Assembly (NCBI GenBank): GCA_022791355.1
Contig: JAAVYX010000067.1
Location: forward strand, 1-15,185
Reading direction: 5' to 3'
DNA length: 15,185 bases
Source: Clostridiales bacterium
Lineage (GTDB): Bacteria; Bacillota; Clostridia; Oscillospirales; Acutalibacteraceae
Below, in pieces: positions 1 through 7,173 of the stretch (positions within the stretch are counted from its first letter, which is position 1; every line of letters begins with the position of its first letter). Under the pieces are notes generated by a model. That model was given only the letters and a program-made list of their open reading frames with translations, was not told where the DNA came from and searched no databases. The position numbers and the translations under genes are program-made.

Positions 1-130
1 CGACCCAAAGCATCCCATTGAGCATGTTTCGATCATCTTTCCGTGGTCGGCCTCGCTTCCCCGACCTCTCTGCTGGAAGCAGCTTCTTCACGCGTTCCCA
101 TTGTTCTTTTGTCAATTCATATCGCTTCAT
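1..130 (-). CDS. IS5-like transposase, N-terminal fragment running off the left edge
   Basis: The reverse strand opens with ATG at 130 and reads 43 codons without a stop to the window edge. The protein begins MKRYELTKEQWERVKKLLP and continues through a basic SGKRGRPRKDDR segment to NMLNGMLWV. This pattern (an 'LTxEQWExxxxLLP' start, a GRPR stretch, then 'NG(I/M)LWV') is the typical N-terminal helical region of IS5-family (IS427-like) transposases. The DDE catalytic part would lie outside the window, so intactness cannot be judged. No strong Shine-Dalgarno is visible; the best is AGGG four bases or so before the ATG. GCCCTATT occurs at 132-139 and again at 184-191, and an inverted TAGGGC lies at 232-237; these may belong to the element's upstream end. 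Family assignment is from remembered sequence patterns only. Confidence 0.75.
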   Translation of the reverse strand, partial: MKRYELTKEQWERVKKLLPAERSGKRGRPRKDDRNMLNGMLWV

Positions 131-189
131 GGCCCTATTTTCGCACTTTTATTTGATTTGTGCAATATTTATTTTTCAAACAAGCCCTA

Positions 190-219
190 TTGGATTTTTA
201 GGAAAGAGTGTGCTATAAT
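190..219 (+). promoter_or_regulatory. Possible outward-facing promoter near the IS end
   Basis: TTGGAT at 190-195 and a perfect TATAAT at 214-219 are separated by 18 bp, a plausible sigma-A promoter. It reads rightward, away from the transposase and into the 3' end of the oppositely oriented recombinase gene, so any product would be antisense to that gene. No plus-strand gene follows. A chance match in AT-rich DNA is possible. Confidence 0.35.
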
Positions 220-261
220 GGAAAAAATTCCTAGGGCTATGTAAGCACCGCCCAGTCAAAA

Positions 262-303
262 TGCATATTCTGTACACTCTACTTGACCGACTGCATATTC
301 TGT
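262..303. repeat. 12-bp direct repeat, two copies 30 bp apart
   Basis: TGCATATTCTGT occurs at 262-273 and again at 292-303, exactly 30 bp apart, just beyond the 3' end of the recombinase gene. The spacing (about three helical turns) would suit a protein binding the same helix face, such as a recombinase arm site or transposase end site. It may also be residue of another insertion sequence whose ends carry repeats. No copy was seen on the other side of the recombinase gene. Confidence 0.6.
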
Positions 304-306
304 TGC

Positions 307-1152
307 CTAGCAGATCAAGCGTAGCCGTTCCAGATAGCGGGCGTGTTCCGCGCCGGTGGTAATCAGGTAGATGCGGGTGGTCTCGATGGAGCTGTGTCCC
401 AACACGTCGGCCAGCTTTACAATATCCCGGCAGACCCGATAAAAGGTAGTAGCGAACAAATGCCGCAGATTGTGGGGAAAAACCTTGGACGGCTCGACGC
501 CCGCCTGACCGCACAGGCCTTTCATCTCCCGCCATATCTGCTTTCTACACAGACTCTTCCCGCCTTTGGTGAGAAATATCTCGCCAGAGGCGATTTTGTG
601 TGCCGACGCGAATTTCAGCAACTTACGGCAAAGCTTTCCGGGCAGCAAAATCGTGCGGATCTTGCCTTTCAGACTGATAACCGCCTGCCCGCTTTGCGCG
701 GCCTCCACAGTAAGATACCGTACCTCTGAAACCCGCACGCCTGTGGAACAGATGGCCTCCATCAGCAGCTCCAAACGTTCCTGTCCCGCGGCGCGGGCCG
801 TGTCCAAAAGGCGCAGATATTCGTCCCGAGTCAGCTCCCTGCTTCGCTCCCGGAACATCCGCCGCTGCAGGCGCAAGAGCTTTATCCGGCAGTCCTTCCA
901 GCCCAGAAAGCCCAGAAAACCGTTTAGAGCGGAAATTTTCCCATTAACTGTGGCTGGCGACAGTCCTTCGGCCAGCAGAGATTCCTTCCAGGCTAAAGCG
1001 GCTTCCTTGGTCACAGGTTCGCCCTCCAGCCAACGGGCGAAGACCCGCACATCCCGCAAATACTTTCCCGCCGTCGCCGGAGCCCGTTCCTCTTGATAGA
1101 GATACCTTTCAAAGTCCTCGATTTGATCGGAGGTCAGATAACGACTTTCCAT
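307..1152 (-). CDS. Tyrosine recombinase / phage-type integrase (XerC/D-like)
   Basis: A 281-residue site-specific recombinase that cuts and rejoins DNA through a 3'-phosphotyrosine intermediate. Residues about 8-90 look like the SAM-like core-binding domain (TAGKYLRDVRVFARWL, LSPATVNGKISALNGFL). Residues about 104-281 form the catalytic domain, and the full active-site set can be seen: R140 (STGVRVSE), K164 (LKGK), H227 and R230 (HNLRH), H253 (GHSS) and nucleophile Y262 (TTRIY). Length is normal for the single-gene recombinases common in gut Clostridia, so the gene appears intact. The ATG start is preceded by GAGAGGAG about 9-10 nt upstream. Its neighbours are an IS fragment on one side and queA on the other, with no excisionase or phage genes, so it is either a solitary element or the last gene of a lost element. 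The substrate sites are unknown; the repeats at 262-303 and 1166-1206 are candidates. Confidence 0.9.
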   Translation of the reverse strand: MESRYLTSDQIEDFERYLYQEERAPATAGKYLRDVRVFARWLEGEPVTKEAALAWKESLLAEGLSPATVNGKISALNGFLGFLGWKDCRIKLLRLQRRMFRERSRELTRDEYLRLLDTARAAGQERLELLMEAICSTGVRVSEVRYLTVEAAQSGQAVISLKGKIRTILLPGKLCRKLLKFASAHKIASGEIFLTKGGKSLCRKQIWREMKGLCGQAGVEPSKVFPHNLRHLFATTFYRVCRDIVKLADVLGHSSIETTRIYLITTGAEHARYLERLRLIC

Positions 1153-1165
1153 AGTCAGCGCTCCT

Positions 1166-1206
1166 CTCTCAAAAATAGATAAGCTTATTATTGTACTATT
1201 TGAGAG
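1166..1206. repeat. Inverted repeat in the recombinase promoter region
   Basis: CTCTCAAAAATAG (1166-1178) and CTATTTGAGAG (1196-1206) are inverted copies apart from two extra A residues in the left arm, separated by 17 bp. The left arm touches the recombinase ribosome binding site, and a possible -10 (TACAAT, minus strand, complement of 1190-1195) lies in the centre. It could be an operator, a recombinase crossover site or the end of the element. Confidence 0.5.
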
Positions 1207-1292
1207 CAGAAATGCGCAGGGAGTTGGTTACGATCTTTCAGCCTCCATATATGCCGGTTCGATATAAAAAGAGCCATATACATATAAATGAT

Positions 1293-1327
1293 AAAAAAGT
1301 CACCGCAGAGCCGGACTCCACAGTGAC
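1293..1327 (-). terminator. Probable rho-independent terminator downstream of queA
   Basis: On the minus strand the outer stem GTCAC/GTGAC (1323-1327 with 1299-1303) and an inner GAG/CTC stem (1316-1318 with 1308-1310) are followed by TTTTTT (complement of 1293-1298). It lies about 160 bp past the queA stop and before the end of the 332-bp gap between queA and the recombinase. I see no gene in the rest of that gap (1207-1484). Confidence 0.6.
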
Positions 1328-1484
1328 CATTCCCTTTTATATGCTTTCCCAAAAACAATTTCTCCCTAAGCCGAAGAGATGCGGCGCTGTACCCGCCCTG
1401 CCAAAACGGACCAAGCTGACGGCGATGCTAACATATCATTCCTCAATTTCTATAATAGCCGGCCGGCAGTTTAAAAACCTATAC

Positions 1485-2513
<1,029 letters not shown>

Positions 2514-2552
2514 ATCGTTTCACCTATTCCGTTCCCATTACATAAATTGTAT

Positions 2553-2581
2553 TTGACAAACAAATCGCACGATGCTATGAT
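2553..2581 (+). promoter_or_regulatory. Sigma-A promoter of the lysine biosynthesis unit
   Basis: A perfect -35 TTGACA (2553-2558) and a near-perfect -10 TATGAT (2576-2581) are separated by 17 bp. Transcription should begin about 10 nt before the first conserved bases of the lysine riboswitch, which fits an L-box leader well. Confidence 0.9.
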
Positions 2582-2597
2582 GAAAGAAAACATAAAC

Positions 2598-2767
2598 GAG
2601 ATAGAGGCGCAGCGAAGAAAAGTATTTCACGGCAAGGCCGGCCGGGCCGTTTGAGACGTGAAAAAAAGGCGACGCTGCCGAAGGCTCCCGCCCGGCAAGG
2701 CGGAGGTCTGATTGTATGGCGAACAGCCCTGCAATTGTCATCATGCCATATGATGGAGTGCTATCGC
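2598..2767 (+). promoter_or_regulatory. Lysine riboswitch (L-box) aptamer
   Basis: This leader RNA binds lysine and stops expression of the lysine genes downstream. The L-box hallmarks are all visible: AGATAGAGGCGC at 2599-2610, AAAAGTA at 2618-2624, GCCGAAGG at 2678-2685 and GGAGTGCTATC closing the aptamer. Helices can be drawn by eye. P1 is GATAG 2600-2604 with CTATC 2761-2765. P2 is GCAGCG 2609-2614 with CGCTGC 2673-2678, and its outer part TTTCACG 2625-2631 with CGTGAAA 2657-2663. P3 pairs CTCCCGCC with GGCGGAG around 2685-2705. P4 is ATTG/GGC 2711-2720 with GCC/CAAT 2726-2735. P5 is CATCAT 2739-2744 with ATGATG 2750-2755. The promoter upstream, the terminator downstream and asd-dapA-dapB as target genes all agree. 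Confidence 0.95.
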
Positions 2768-2818
2768 TTTCCGCGGGGAATCCCCGCGCCGCGCAAGCTC
2801 TATTATATTGCAGGGATG

Positions 2819-2841
2819 ACCGGTTCGCAACCGGTTTTTTT
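2819..2841 (+). terminator. Riboswitch-controlled terminator
   Basis: ACCGGTT (2819-2825), loop CGC, AACCGGT (2829-2835), then an unbroken T run to 2841. It lies about 55 nt after the aptamer and is the expression platform: lysine-bound RNA should allow it to form and end transcription before asd. A separate hairpin, CGCGGGG (2772-2778) with CCCCGCG (2782-2788), lies between aptamer and terminator. Confidence 0.92.
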
Positions 2842-2851
2842 CATGTCCTTT

Positions 2852-2896
2852 TAGAGTGTGATTTAAAACGGTTTGGGGGTTTTAAAATAGACTCTA
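2852..2896. repeat. AT-rich inverted repeat in the asd leader
   Basis: TAGAGT (2852-2857) pairs with ACTCTA (2891-2896), and TTTAAAAC (2862-2869) pairs with GTTTTAAA (2879-2886), around a G-rich loop. It starts about 10 bases after the riboswitch terminator, in the 166-nt stretch between that terminator and asd. It may be a second regulatory hairpin, a protein site or a small repeat element. Confidence 0.5.
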
Positions 2897-3007
2897 GGCC
2901 TTATCCCCAAAAGCAATGCCGTATTCCGAATGCCGGAAGTGCGGCTTAGACCATCCGGTCGGACCGTCCCCGCTATTTTCCTCCAGTCAAGAAAGGATTG
3001 AAGCAGC

Positions 3008-4093
3008 ATGAAAACGTATCAAGTAGGCATCATTGGCGCTACGGGCATGGTAGGCCAGCGCTTTGCGACTCTGCTGGAAAACCATCCCTGGTTTCAGGTA
3101 AAGGCCCTGGCGGCCTCCGCCCGTTCGGCCGGCAAAATCTATAAGGAGGCCGTCGGCAAGCGCTGGGCCATGAAGACCCCCATGCCCGCCGCCATGGCCG
3201 ATATGACCGTGCTGGACGCCACGGCCGACATGGAAAAAATCGCCGGCATGGTGGACTTTGTCTTCTGCGCGGTGGATATGAAAAAGGATGAGATCCGCGC
3301 GCTGGAGGAGGCTTACGCAAAGCTGGAATGCCCGGTGGTCTCGAACAACTCGGCCCATCGGGGCACCCCCGACGTACCCATGATCGTCCCTGAGCTCAAC
3401 GCCGATCATGTTAAGGTCATCGAGTACCAGCGCAGGCGTTTGGGAACCAAGCGGGGATTTATCGCGGTCAAGTCCAACTGCTCCCTGCAAAGCTATGTCC
3501 CCGCCCTCTTCCCCCTCTCCTCCTTTGGCGTGGAAAAGGCGCTGGTCTGCACCTATCAGGCCATTTCGGGCGCGGGCAAAACCTTCCAAACCTTCCCCGA
3601 CATTTTGGATAACGTAATCCCTTATATCGGCGGCGAGGAGGAAAAGTCCGAGCAGGAGCCGCTGAAAATCTGGGGACATGTGGACCCGCAAAAGGGCGAA
3701 ATCGTAAACGCCGCCTCACCCGCCTTCACCGCCCAGTGTCTGCGGGTGCCGGTGAGCGACGGACATATGGCCGCCGTGTTCGTAAGCTTTGGGCAAAAGC
3801 CTTCCAAGCAGCAAATGCTGGACTGCTGGAAGGGCTTTTCCGGCCGGGCCCAGGCGCTGGACCTGCCCAGCGCCCCCAAGCAGTTCCTCCACTATTTCGA
3901 GGAGGATAATCTGCCCCAGACCAAGCTGCAGCGGGACCTGGAAGGCGGTATGGCCGTCTCCATCGGCCGCCTGCGGGAGGACACCCAGTACGACTATAAG
4001 TTCGTCTGTCTCTCCCACAACACCCTGCGGGGCGCGGCCGGCGGCGCGGTCCTCATGGCCGAGCTGCTCTGCGCGGAAGGTTACATGGATTAG
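3008..4093 (+). CDS. asd: Aspartate-semialdehyde dehydrogenase
   Basis: This NADPH enzyme reduces L-aspartyl-4-phosphate to aspartate semialdehyde, the branch point to lysine, methionine and threonine. The protein has 361 residues. It has an N-terminal Rossmann dinucleotide motif GATGMVG (residues 10-16), the conserved VVSNNSAHR segment (110-118), catalytic C158 in KSNCSLQ, YQAISGAGK (183-191) and catalytic H253 in RVPVSDGHMA. Length and the long insertion after residue 200 place it with the yeast/archaeal-type enzymes rather than the shorter E. coli type (family knowledge). The ATG at 3008 follows AAAGGA with 10 nt spacing. It is the first gene behind the lysine riboswitch, so it should be repressed by lysine. 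A 284-nt gap with a strong hairpin follows before dapA. Confidence 0.96.
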   Translation: MKTYQVGIIGATGMVGQRFATLLENHPWFQVKALAASARSAGKIYKEAVGKRWAMKTPMPAAMADMTVLDATADMEKIAGMVDFVFCAVDMKKDEIRALEEAYAKLECPVVSNNSAHRGTPDVPMIVPELNADHVKVIEYQRRRLGTKRGFIAVKSNCSLQSYVPALFPLSSFGVEKALVCTYQAISGAGKTFQTFPDILDNVIPYIGGEEEKSEQEPLKIWGHVDPQKGEIVNAASPAFTAQCLRVPVSDGHMAAVFVSFGQKPSKQQMLDCWKGFSGRAQALDLPSAPKQFLHYFEEDNLPQTKLQRDLEGGMAVSIGRLREDTQYDYKFVCLSHNTLRGAAGGAVLMAELLCAEGYMD

Positions 4094-4294
4094 GACTTTT
4101 AGGAAAGAAACGCTTGTCTCTTCTGCGATAAGCGGCATGCGCCGTATCGGAAATACCTAGAATACCGCCAGTCTGCCTGTGCGCTTTTGCTTATAGATCT
4201 TTCTGCTTTGAAAAAATCGTCTATACCTTTACCGGAGGCAATCCCTCGGCTCATCGTTTCAGCATAAGCTGTTGTGAACGGCACTCCCTGCCGT

Positions 4295-4322
4295 CGCGCC
4301 CTCTCCAGCCGCAGAGGGCGCG
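4295..4322. repeat. GC-rich hairpin between asd and dapA
   Basis: CGCGCCCTCT (4295-4304) and AGAGGGCGCG (4313-4322) form a perfect 10-bp stem with an 8-nt loop, about 55 nt before dapA. No T run follows, so it is not a standard terminator. It could stabilise or pause the transcript. A weaker partial palindrome, CGATA/TATCG, lies at 4126-4149 in the same 284-bp gap; I see no gene there. Confidence 0.6.
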
Positions 4323-4377
4323 CGTCCGTTCTTTCACGATTACCCGCGGCGGCGGCGGAGAAACAGGAGAAAGACTG

Positions 4378-5265
4378 ATGAAGAATACCATTTTTACCGG
4401 CGCGGGCGTTGCGATTGTAACCCCCATGCACGCGGATGGGTCGATCAACCTGGAAAAGTTCAAGGAACTCATCGATATGCAGATTGCCGGCGGTACCGAC
4501 GCTCTAATCGTCTGCGGCACCACCGGCGAGTCGGCCACCCAAAACCACGAGGAGCATGTGCGGGTCATCCAGACGGCGGTGGAGCATACCGCCGGCCGCA
4601 TCCCGGTCATCGCCGGCACCGGCAGTAACGACACGGCATACGCTCTCGCCCTTTCCAAAGAGGCCGAGGCCCTTGGCGTGGACGGTCTGCTGATGGTCAC
4701 CCCCTATTACAACAAGACCTCCCAAGCCGGTCTCATCCAGCACTTTACATACGTGGCCGACCGGGTAGACCTTCCTATCATCCTGTATAACGTTCCCTCC
4801 CGCACTGGCTGTAATATCCAGCCCGCCACCTACGCCGCCCTAGCCGAGCATCCCCATATCGCGGCTACCAAGGAAGCCAGCGGCAATCTGTCCGCTTTGG
4901 TGGAAACCCTCTCTCTTTGCGGCGACAAGCTGGACGTTTACTCAGGAAACGACGATCAGGTGGTTCCTATCCTGTCTTTAGGCGGCAAGGGAGTTATCTC
5001 GGTGCTGTCCAACGTCGCCCCCCGAGCCGCCCATGATCTGGCCGCCAAGTATCTGGCGGGAGATACGGAGGGCAGCCGCAGGCTGCAAATCGAGTACGCG
5101 CCCCTTATCAACGCCCTGTTCAGCGACGTAAATCCCATTCCGGTCAAGGAAGCCATGAATCTGATGGGGATGGACGTGGGTCCCTGCCGTCTGCCCTTGG
5201 CCCCTATGGCCCAGGCCGCCAGAGAAAAGCTGCGGACCGAGCTGCAAAAAATGAAACTGCTCTAA
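4378..5265 (+). CDS. dapA: 4-hydroxy-tetrahydrodipicolinate synthase
   Basis: DapA condenses pyruvate with aspartate semialdehyde, the first committed step of the lysine/diaminopimelate branch. It is a 295-residue TIM barrel of the usual length. Visible active-site residues are T48 and T49 in CGTTGES, Y111 in VTPYYNK, Y137 and R142 in LYNVPSRTG, and Schiff-base lysine K165 in ATKEASG. Each is offset by four from the E. coli numbering (T44/T45, Y107, Y133, R138, K161), so the catalytic set is complete. The ATG at 4378 follows AGGAGA with a spacing of about 8 nt. It lies between asd and dapB, in the same orientation and presumably in the same transcript. The gene is essential for meso-diaminopimelate and so for cell wall as well as lysine. 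Confidence 0.97.
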   Translation: MKNTIFTGAGVAIVTPMHADGSINLEKFKELIDMQIAGGTDALIVCGTTGESATQNHEEHVRVIQTAVEHTAGRIPVIAGTGSNDTAYALALSKEAEALGVDGLLMVTPYYNKTSQAGLIQHFTYVADRVDLPIILYNVPSRTGCNIQPATYAALAEHPHIAATKEASGNLSALVETLSLCGDKLDVYSGNDDQVVPILSLGGKGVISVLSNVAPRAAHDLAAKYLAGDTEGSRRLQIEYAPLINALFSDVNPIPVKEAMNLMGMDVGPCRLPLAPMAQAAREKLRTELQKMKLL

Positions 5266-5339
5266 GACGATATGGGCGCGGCCGCTCCCGGCCCGCCTCA
5301 AGCCTGAAAGGGTCCGGCTGTTTCCCTGTGGGCGGTAGT

Positions 5340-5399
5340 GTCCGACGGGCGGCGGCTTTCCGCGTCCATCGGCTCTCGTAAACCGCCGCCCTACGGGAC
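5340..5399. repeat. GC-rich inverted repeat between dapA and dapB
   Basis: GTCC plus GGGCGGCGG (5340-5355) pairs with CCGCCGCCC plus GGAC (5383-5399) around a 27-nt loop. The right arm, CCGCCGCCCTACGGG, closely resembles CCGCCGCGCTACGGG at 12229-12243, which suggests a dispersed repeat family. No T run follows. The 175-bp gap holds no convincing gene. Confidence 0.55.
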
Positions 5400-5440
5400 G
5401 GTTGGAACGTTTTTTCTCATAAAAGGAAGTGTAAATTACC

Positions 5441-6199
5441 ATGACGCGGATTCTTTTAAGCGGCTGCAACGGCAAGATGGGCCAGGCCATCACCGCCTGC
5501 GTCGACGCCCGGGACGACTGTGAAATCGTAGCCGGCGTGGACATCTCCGGCGAAATGCGTAGCCGGTATCCGGTTTTCCAGAGCTTTGCCGACGTCACCT
5601 GCGAGGCCGATGTGATTATAGACTTTTCCCATCCGTCGGTCCTCGCCGATATGCTAGCCTACGCAAAGGAGACAGGGCTTCCCACGGTCATCTCCACCAC
5701 CGGCTTTTCCGACGCGCAGGTATCCGAAATCAAGGACGCCGCCAAAGCCCTGGCTATATTCTTCTCCTTTAATATGTCCCTGGGCATCAATCTTCTGGTG
5801 GAGCTGGCCAAAAAGGCCGCCGCAGTCCTGGGCGACACCTTTGACATCGAGATTGTGGAGGCCCATCACAGCCTGAAGCTGGACGCGCCCAGCGGCACCG
5901 CCATCATGCTAGCCGACGGGATTCAGGAAGCCCTGTCCGATTCCTATTCCTACGTATACAACCGGCACGACCGGCGGGAACAGCGGCCCAAAAAAGAAAT
6001 TGGGATGCATTCTATCCGGGGCGGCACCATCGTAGGCGAGCACGAAGTCATATTTGCCGGCCGGGACGAAATTGTCACCCTCTCCCACTCGGCCCGTTCC
6101 AAAACGGTTTTTGCCGCCGGCGCGGTCAACGCCGGAGTTTTTCTCAAGGGCAAGGCCCCCGGCCTGTATAACATGCAGAACCTAGTGGAATCCAAATAA
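5441..6199 (+). CDS. dapB: 4-hydroxy-tetrahydrodipicolinate reductase
   Basis: DapB uses NAD(P)H to reduce the DapA product to tetrahydrodipicolinate. The 252-residue protein is of usual or slightly short length. It starts with a Rossmann fold carrying G8, G11 and G14 (GCNGKMG), followed by DFSHP (61-65) and STTGFS (85-90). The family signature lies at 140-153 (EAHHSLKLDAPSGT), with catalytic H142/H143 and K146; IRGGTIVGEHEVIFAG follows at 192-207. The ATG at 5441 is preceded by AAAGGAAG about 12 nt upstream, rather far but the best site. It is the third gene of the lysine unit; an inverted repeat overlaps its stop codon. Confidence 0.96.
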   Translation: MTRILLSGCNGKMGQAITACVDARDDCEIVAGVDISGEMRSRYPVFQSFADVTCEADVIIDFSHPSVLADMLAYAKETGLPTVISTTGFSDAQVSEIKDAAKALAIFFSFNMSLGINLLVELAKKAAAVLGDTFDIEIVEAHHSLKLDAPSGTAIMLADGIQEALSDSYSYVYNRHDRREQRPKKEIGMHSIRGGTIVGEHEVIFAGRDEIVTLSHSARSKTVFAAGAVNAGVFLKGKAPGLYNMQNLVESK

Positions 6200-6227
6200 G
6201 CGGCCGCCCGCCGGGCGGCCTGGATTC
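6188..6227. repeat. Hairpin overlapping the end of dapB
   Basis: GGCCGCCC (6202-6209) and GGGCGGCC (6213-6220) form a perfect 8-bp stem with a 3-nt loop. GAATCCA (6188-6194) and TGGATTC (6221-6227) extend it, leaving a 7-nt bulge that contains the dapB stop codon. No T run follows. It may act as a 3'-end stabiliser or partial terminator between dapB and the ACT gene. Confidence 0.6.
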
Positions 6228-6450
6228 TGTAAAAAGCTGGATACTTCGGTGTGAAAGGACAGACACAAGGAAAAAAGCGCAGGAATACTTTAGAATTTCT
6301 CTCGGGGCATCGCATTGAGTTTCTCGCAAAAATGTACGCTTCGGGTGTATGTATTCCAAGCATTTTTTACGTAGTGGACGCCCTCCTTTACAGTAGAAAT
6401 AGACAGCGCTTGAAATTTTCAAACGGACTCTTATGGGAAGGAGCGAACAG

Positions 6451-6912
6451 ATGAAGACCATTCAGTCCATCCGGCTGACCGAGGACGTTACCCTGGTTGT
6501 TTTGAGCAATACGCCGGCGGATATCCGTTTTGTCTCCCGGGTCTTTGACGAGCTGTCTCAGGCGGGGGTTAATGTGGATATGATCTCCCAGAGCCCGGCG
6601 GTAGGCGACCGGGGCAATATCAGTTTTACCATCTCAGGCGAACAGCTTACCCCCGCTCTGATGGTCATCGCTCGCCTGCGGGAAACCGACCCGGCCATTC
6701 AGCTATCCATCTCCAGCGACAACTGTAAAATCGCCGTTTTAGGCGAGGAGATGCGTCATCTGCCCGGCGTAGCGGCCGACGTATTCCGGGCCGCCGCTGC
6801 GGTTCGGGCCGATCTGCGTCTGATTACCACCTCTGAGGTGGATATTTCCCTCTTGGTCACCAAGGCCGACGCAGCCGAGACTGTGGCGGCGATTGAAAAG
6901 GCCTTTGCATAA
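6451..6912 (+). CDS. Stand-alone double ACT-domain protein resembling the aspartokinase regulatory subunit
   Basis: The 153-residue protein matches the C-terminal regulatory half of aspartokinases (LysC beta-like) and has no kinase domain. ACT domain 1 covers about residues 10-72, with NVDMISQ (41-47) and ISFT (57-60). ACT domain 2 covers about 88-152, with KIAVLG (93-98), PGVAADVF (105-112) and TTSEVDISLLV (126-136). In aspartokinases these domains bind lysine or threonine and inhibit the kinase. Here the gene follows dapB in a lysine-riboswitch-led unit, so a lysine-sensing partner of an unlinked aspartokinase is likely (inference). The ATG at 6451 is chosen because AAGGAG ends 7 nt before it; an upstream in-frame ATG at 6433 overlaps that Shine-Dalgarno. 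A 251-nt gap with no recognised gene separates it from dapB, so it may also have its own promoter. A terminator follows closely. Confidence 0.85.
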   Translation: MKTIQSIRLTEDVTLVVLSNTPADIRFVSRVFDELSQAGVNVDMISQSPAVGDRGNISFTISGEQLTPALMVIARLRETDPAIQLSISSDNCKIAVLGEEMRHLPGVAADVFRAAAAVRADLRLITTSEVDISLLVTKADAAETVAAIEKAFA

Positions 6913-6953
6913 AACTTTAAAGTGAGAAATCAAAAAATATCTCTCCAACGACC

Positions 6954-6993
6954 AAAGAAGCAGTAAGCGTTCATCACGCGCTGCTTCTTTTTC
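6954..6993 (+). terminator. Terminator at the end of the lysine unit
   Basis: AAAGAAGCAG (6954-6963) pairs perfectly with CTGCTTCTTT (6981-6990), helped by an inner GCG/CGC pairing, and runs into a T-rich tail. It lies about 40 nt after the ACT gene stop. The stem is flanked by T residues on the minus strand too, so it may also help end the oppositely oriented lyase-family transcript. Confidence 0.88.
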
Positions 6994-7006
6994 TATGTTC
7001 CCAGCT

Positions 7007-7031
7007 GCCTGCCGTGGGTATACCGGCAGGC
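7007..7031. repeat. Hairpin between converging genes
   Basis: GCCTGCCG (7007-7014) and CGGCAGGC (7024-7031) form a perfect 8-bp stem with a 9-nt loop. It lies in the convergent gap between the ACT gene and the minus-strand lyase-family gene. No T run follows on either strand, so its role is unclear. The remainder of 7032-7173 shows nothing I can name. Confidence 0.5.
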
Positions 7032-7173
7032 GCACGAATCTGTTGGAAACGATAAGACGCTGCGTAAAGGAAACGAACCCTTTTATCGCACTTGCTGCCT
7101 GAAACGGGGCGTCCTTAGGCCATACTCGGTATGATACAGCCCTTGTTCAAAACAGCCTCATTCATTTATTCCC

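Noticed and set aside
1245..1275. tRNA T-arm-like GGTTCGA
   Set aside because: Flanking bases do not form the T stem and no acceptor, D or anticodon arms can be drawn.
6433..6450. Upstream ATG as start of the ACT protein
   Set aside because: It lies on the AAGGAG site that fits the ATG at 6451, and the six extra residues are not family-like.
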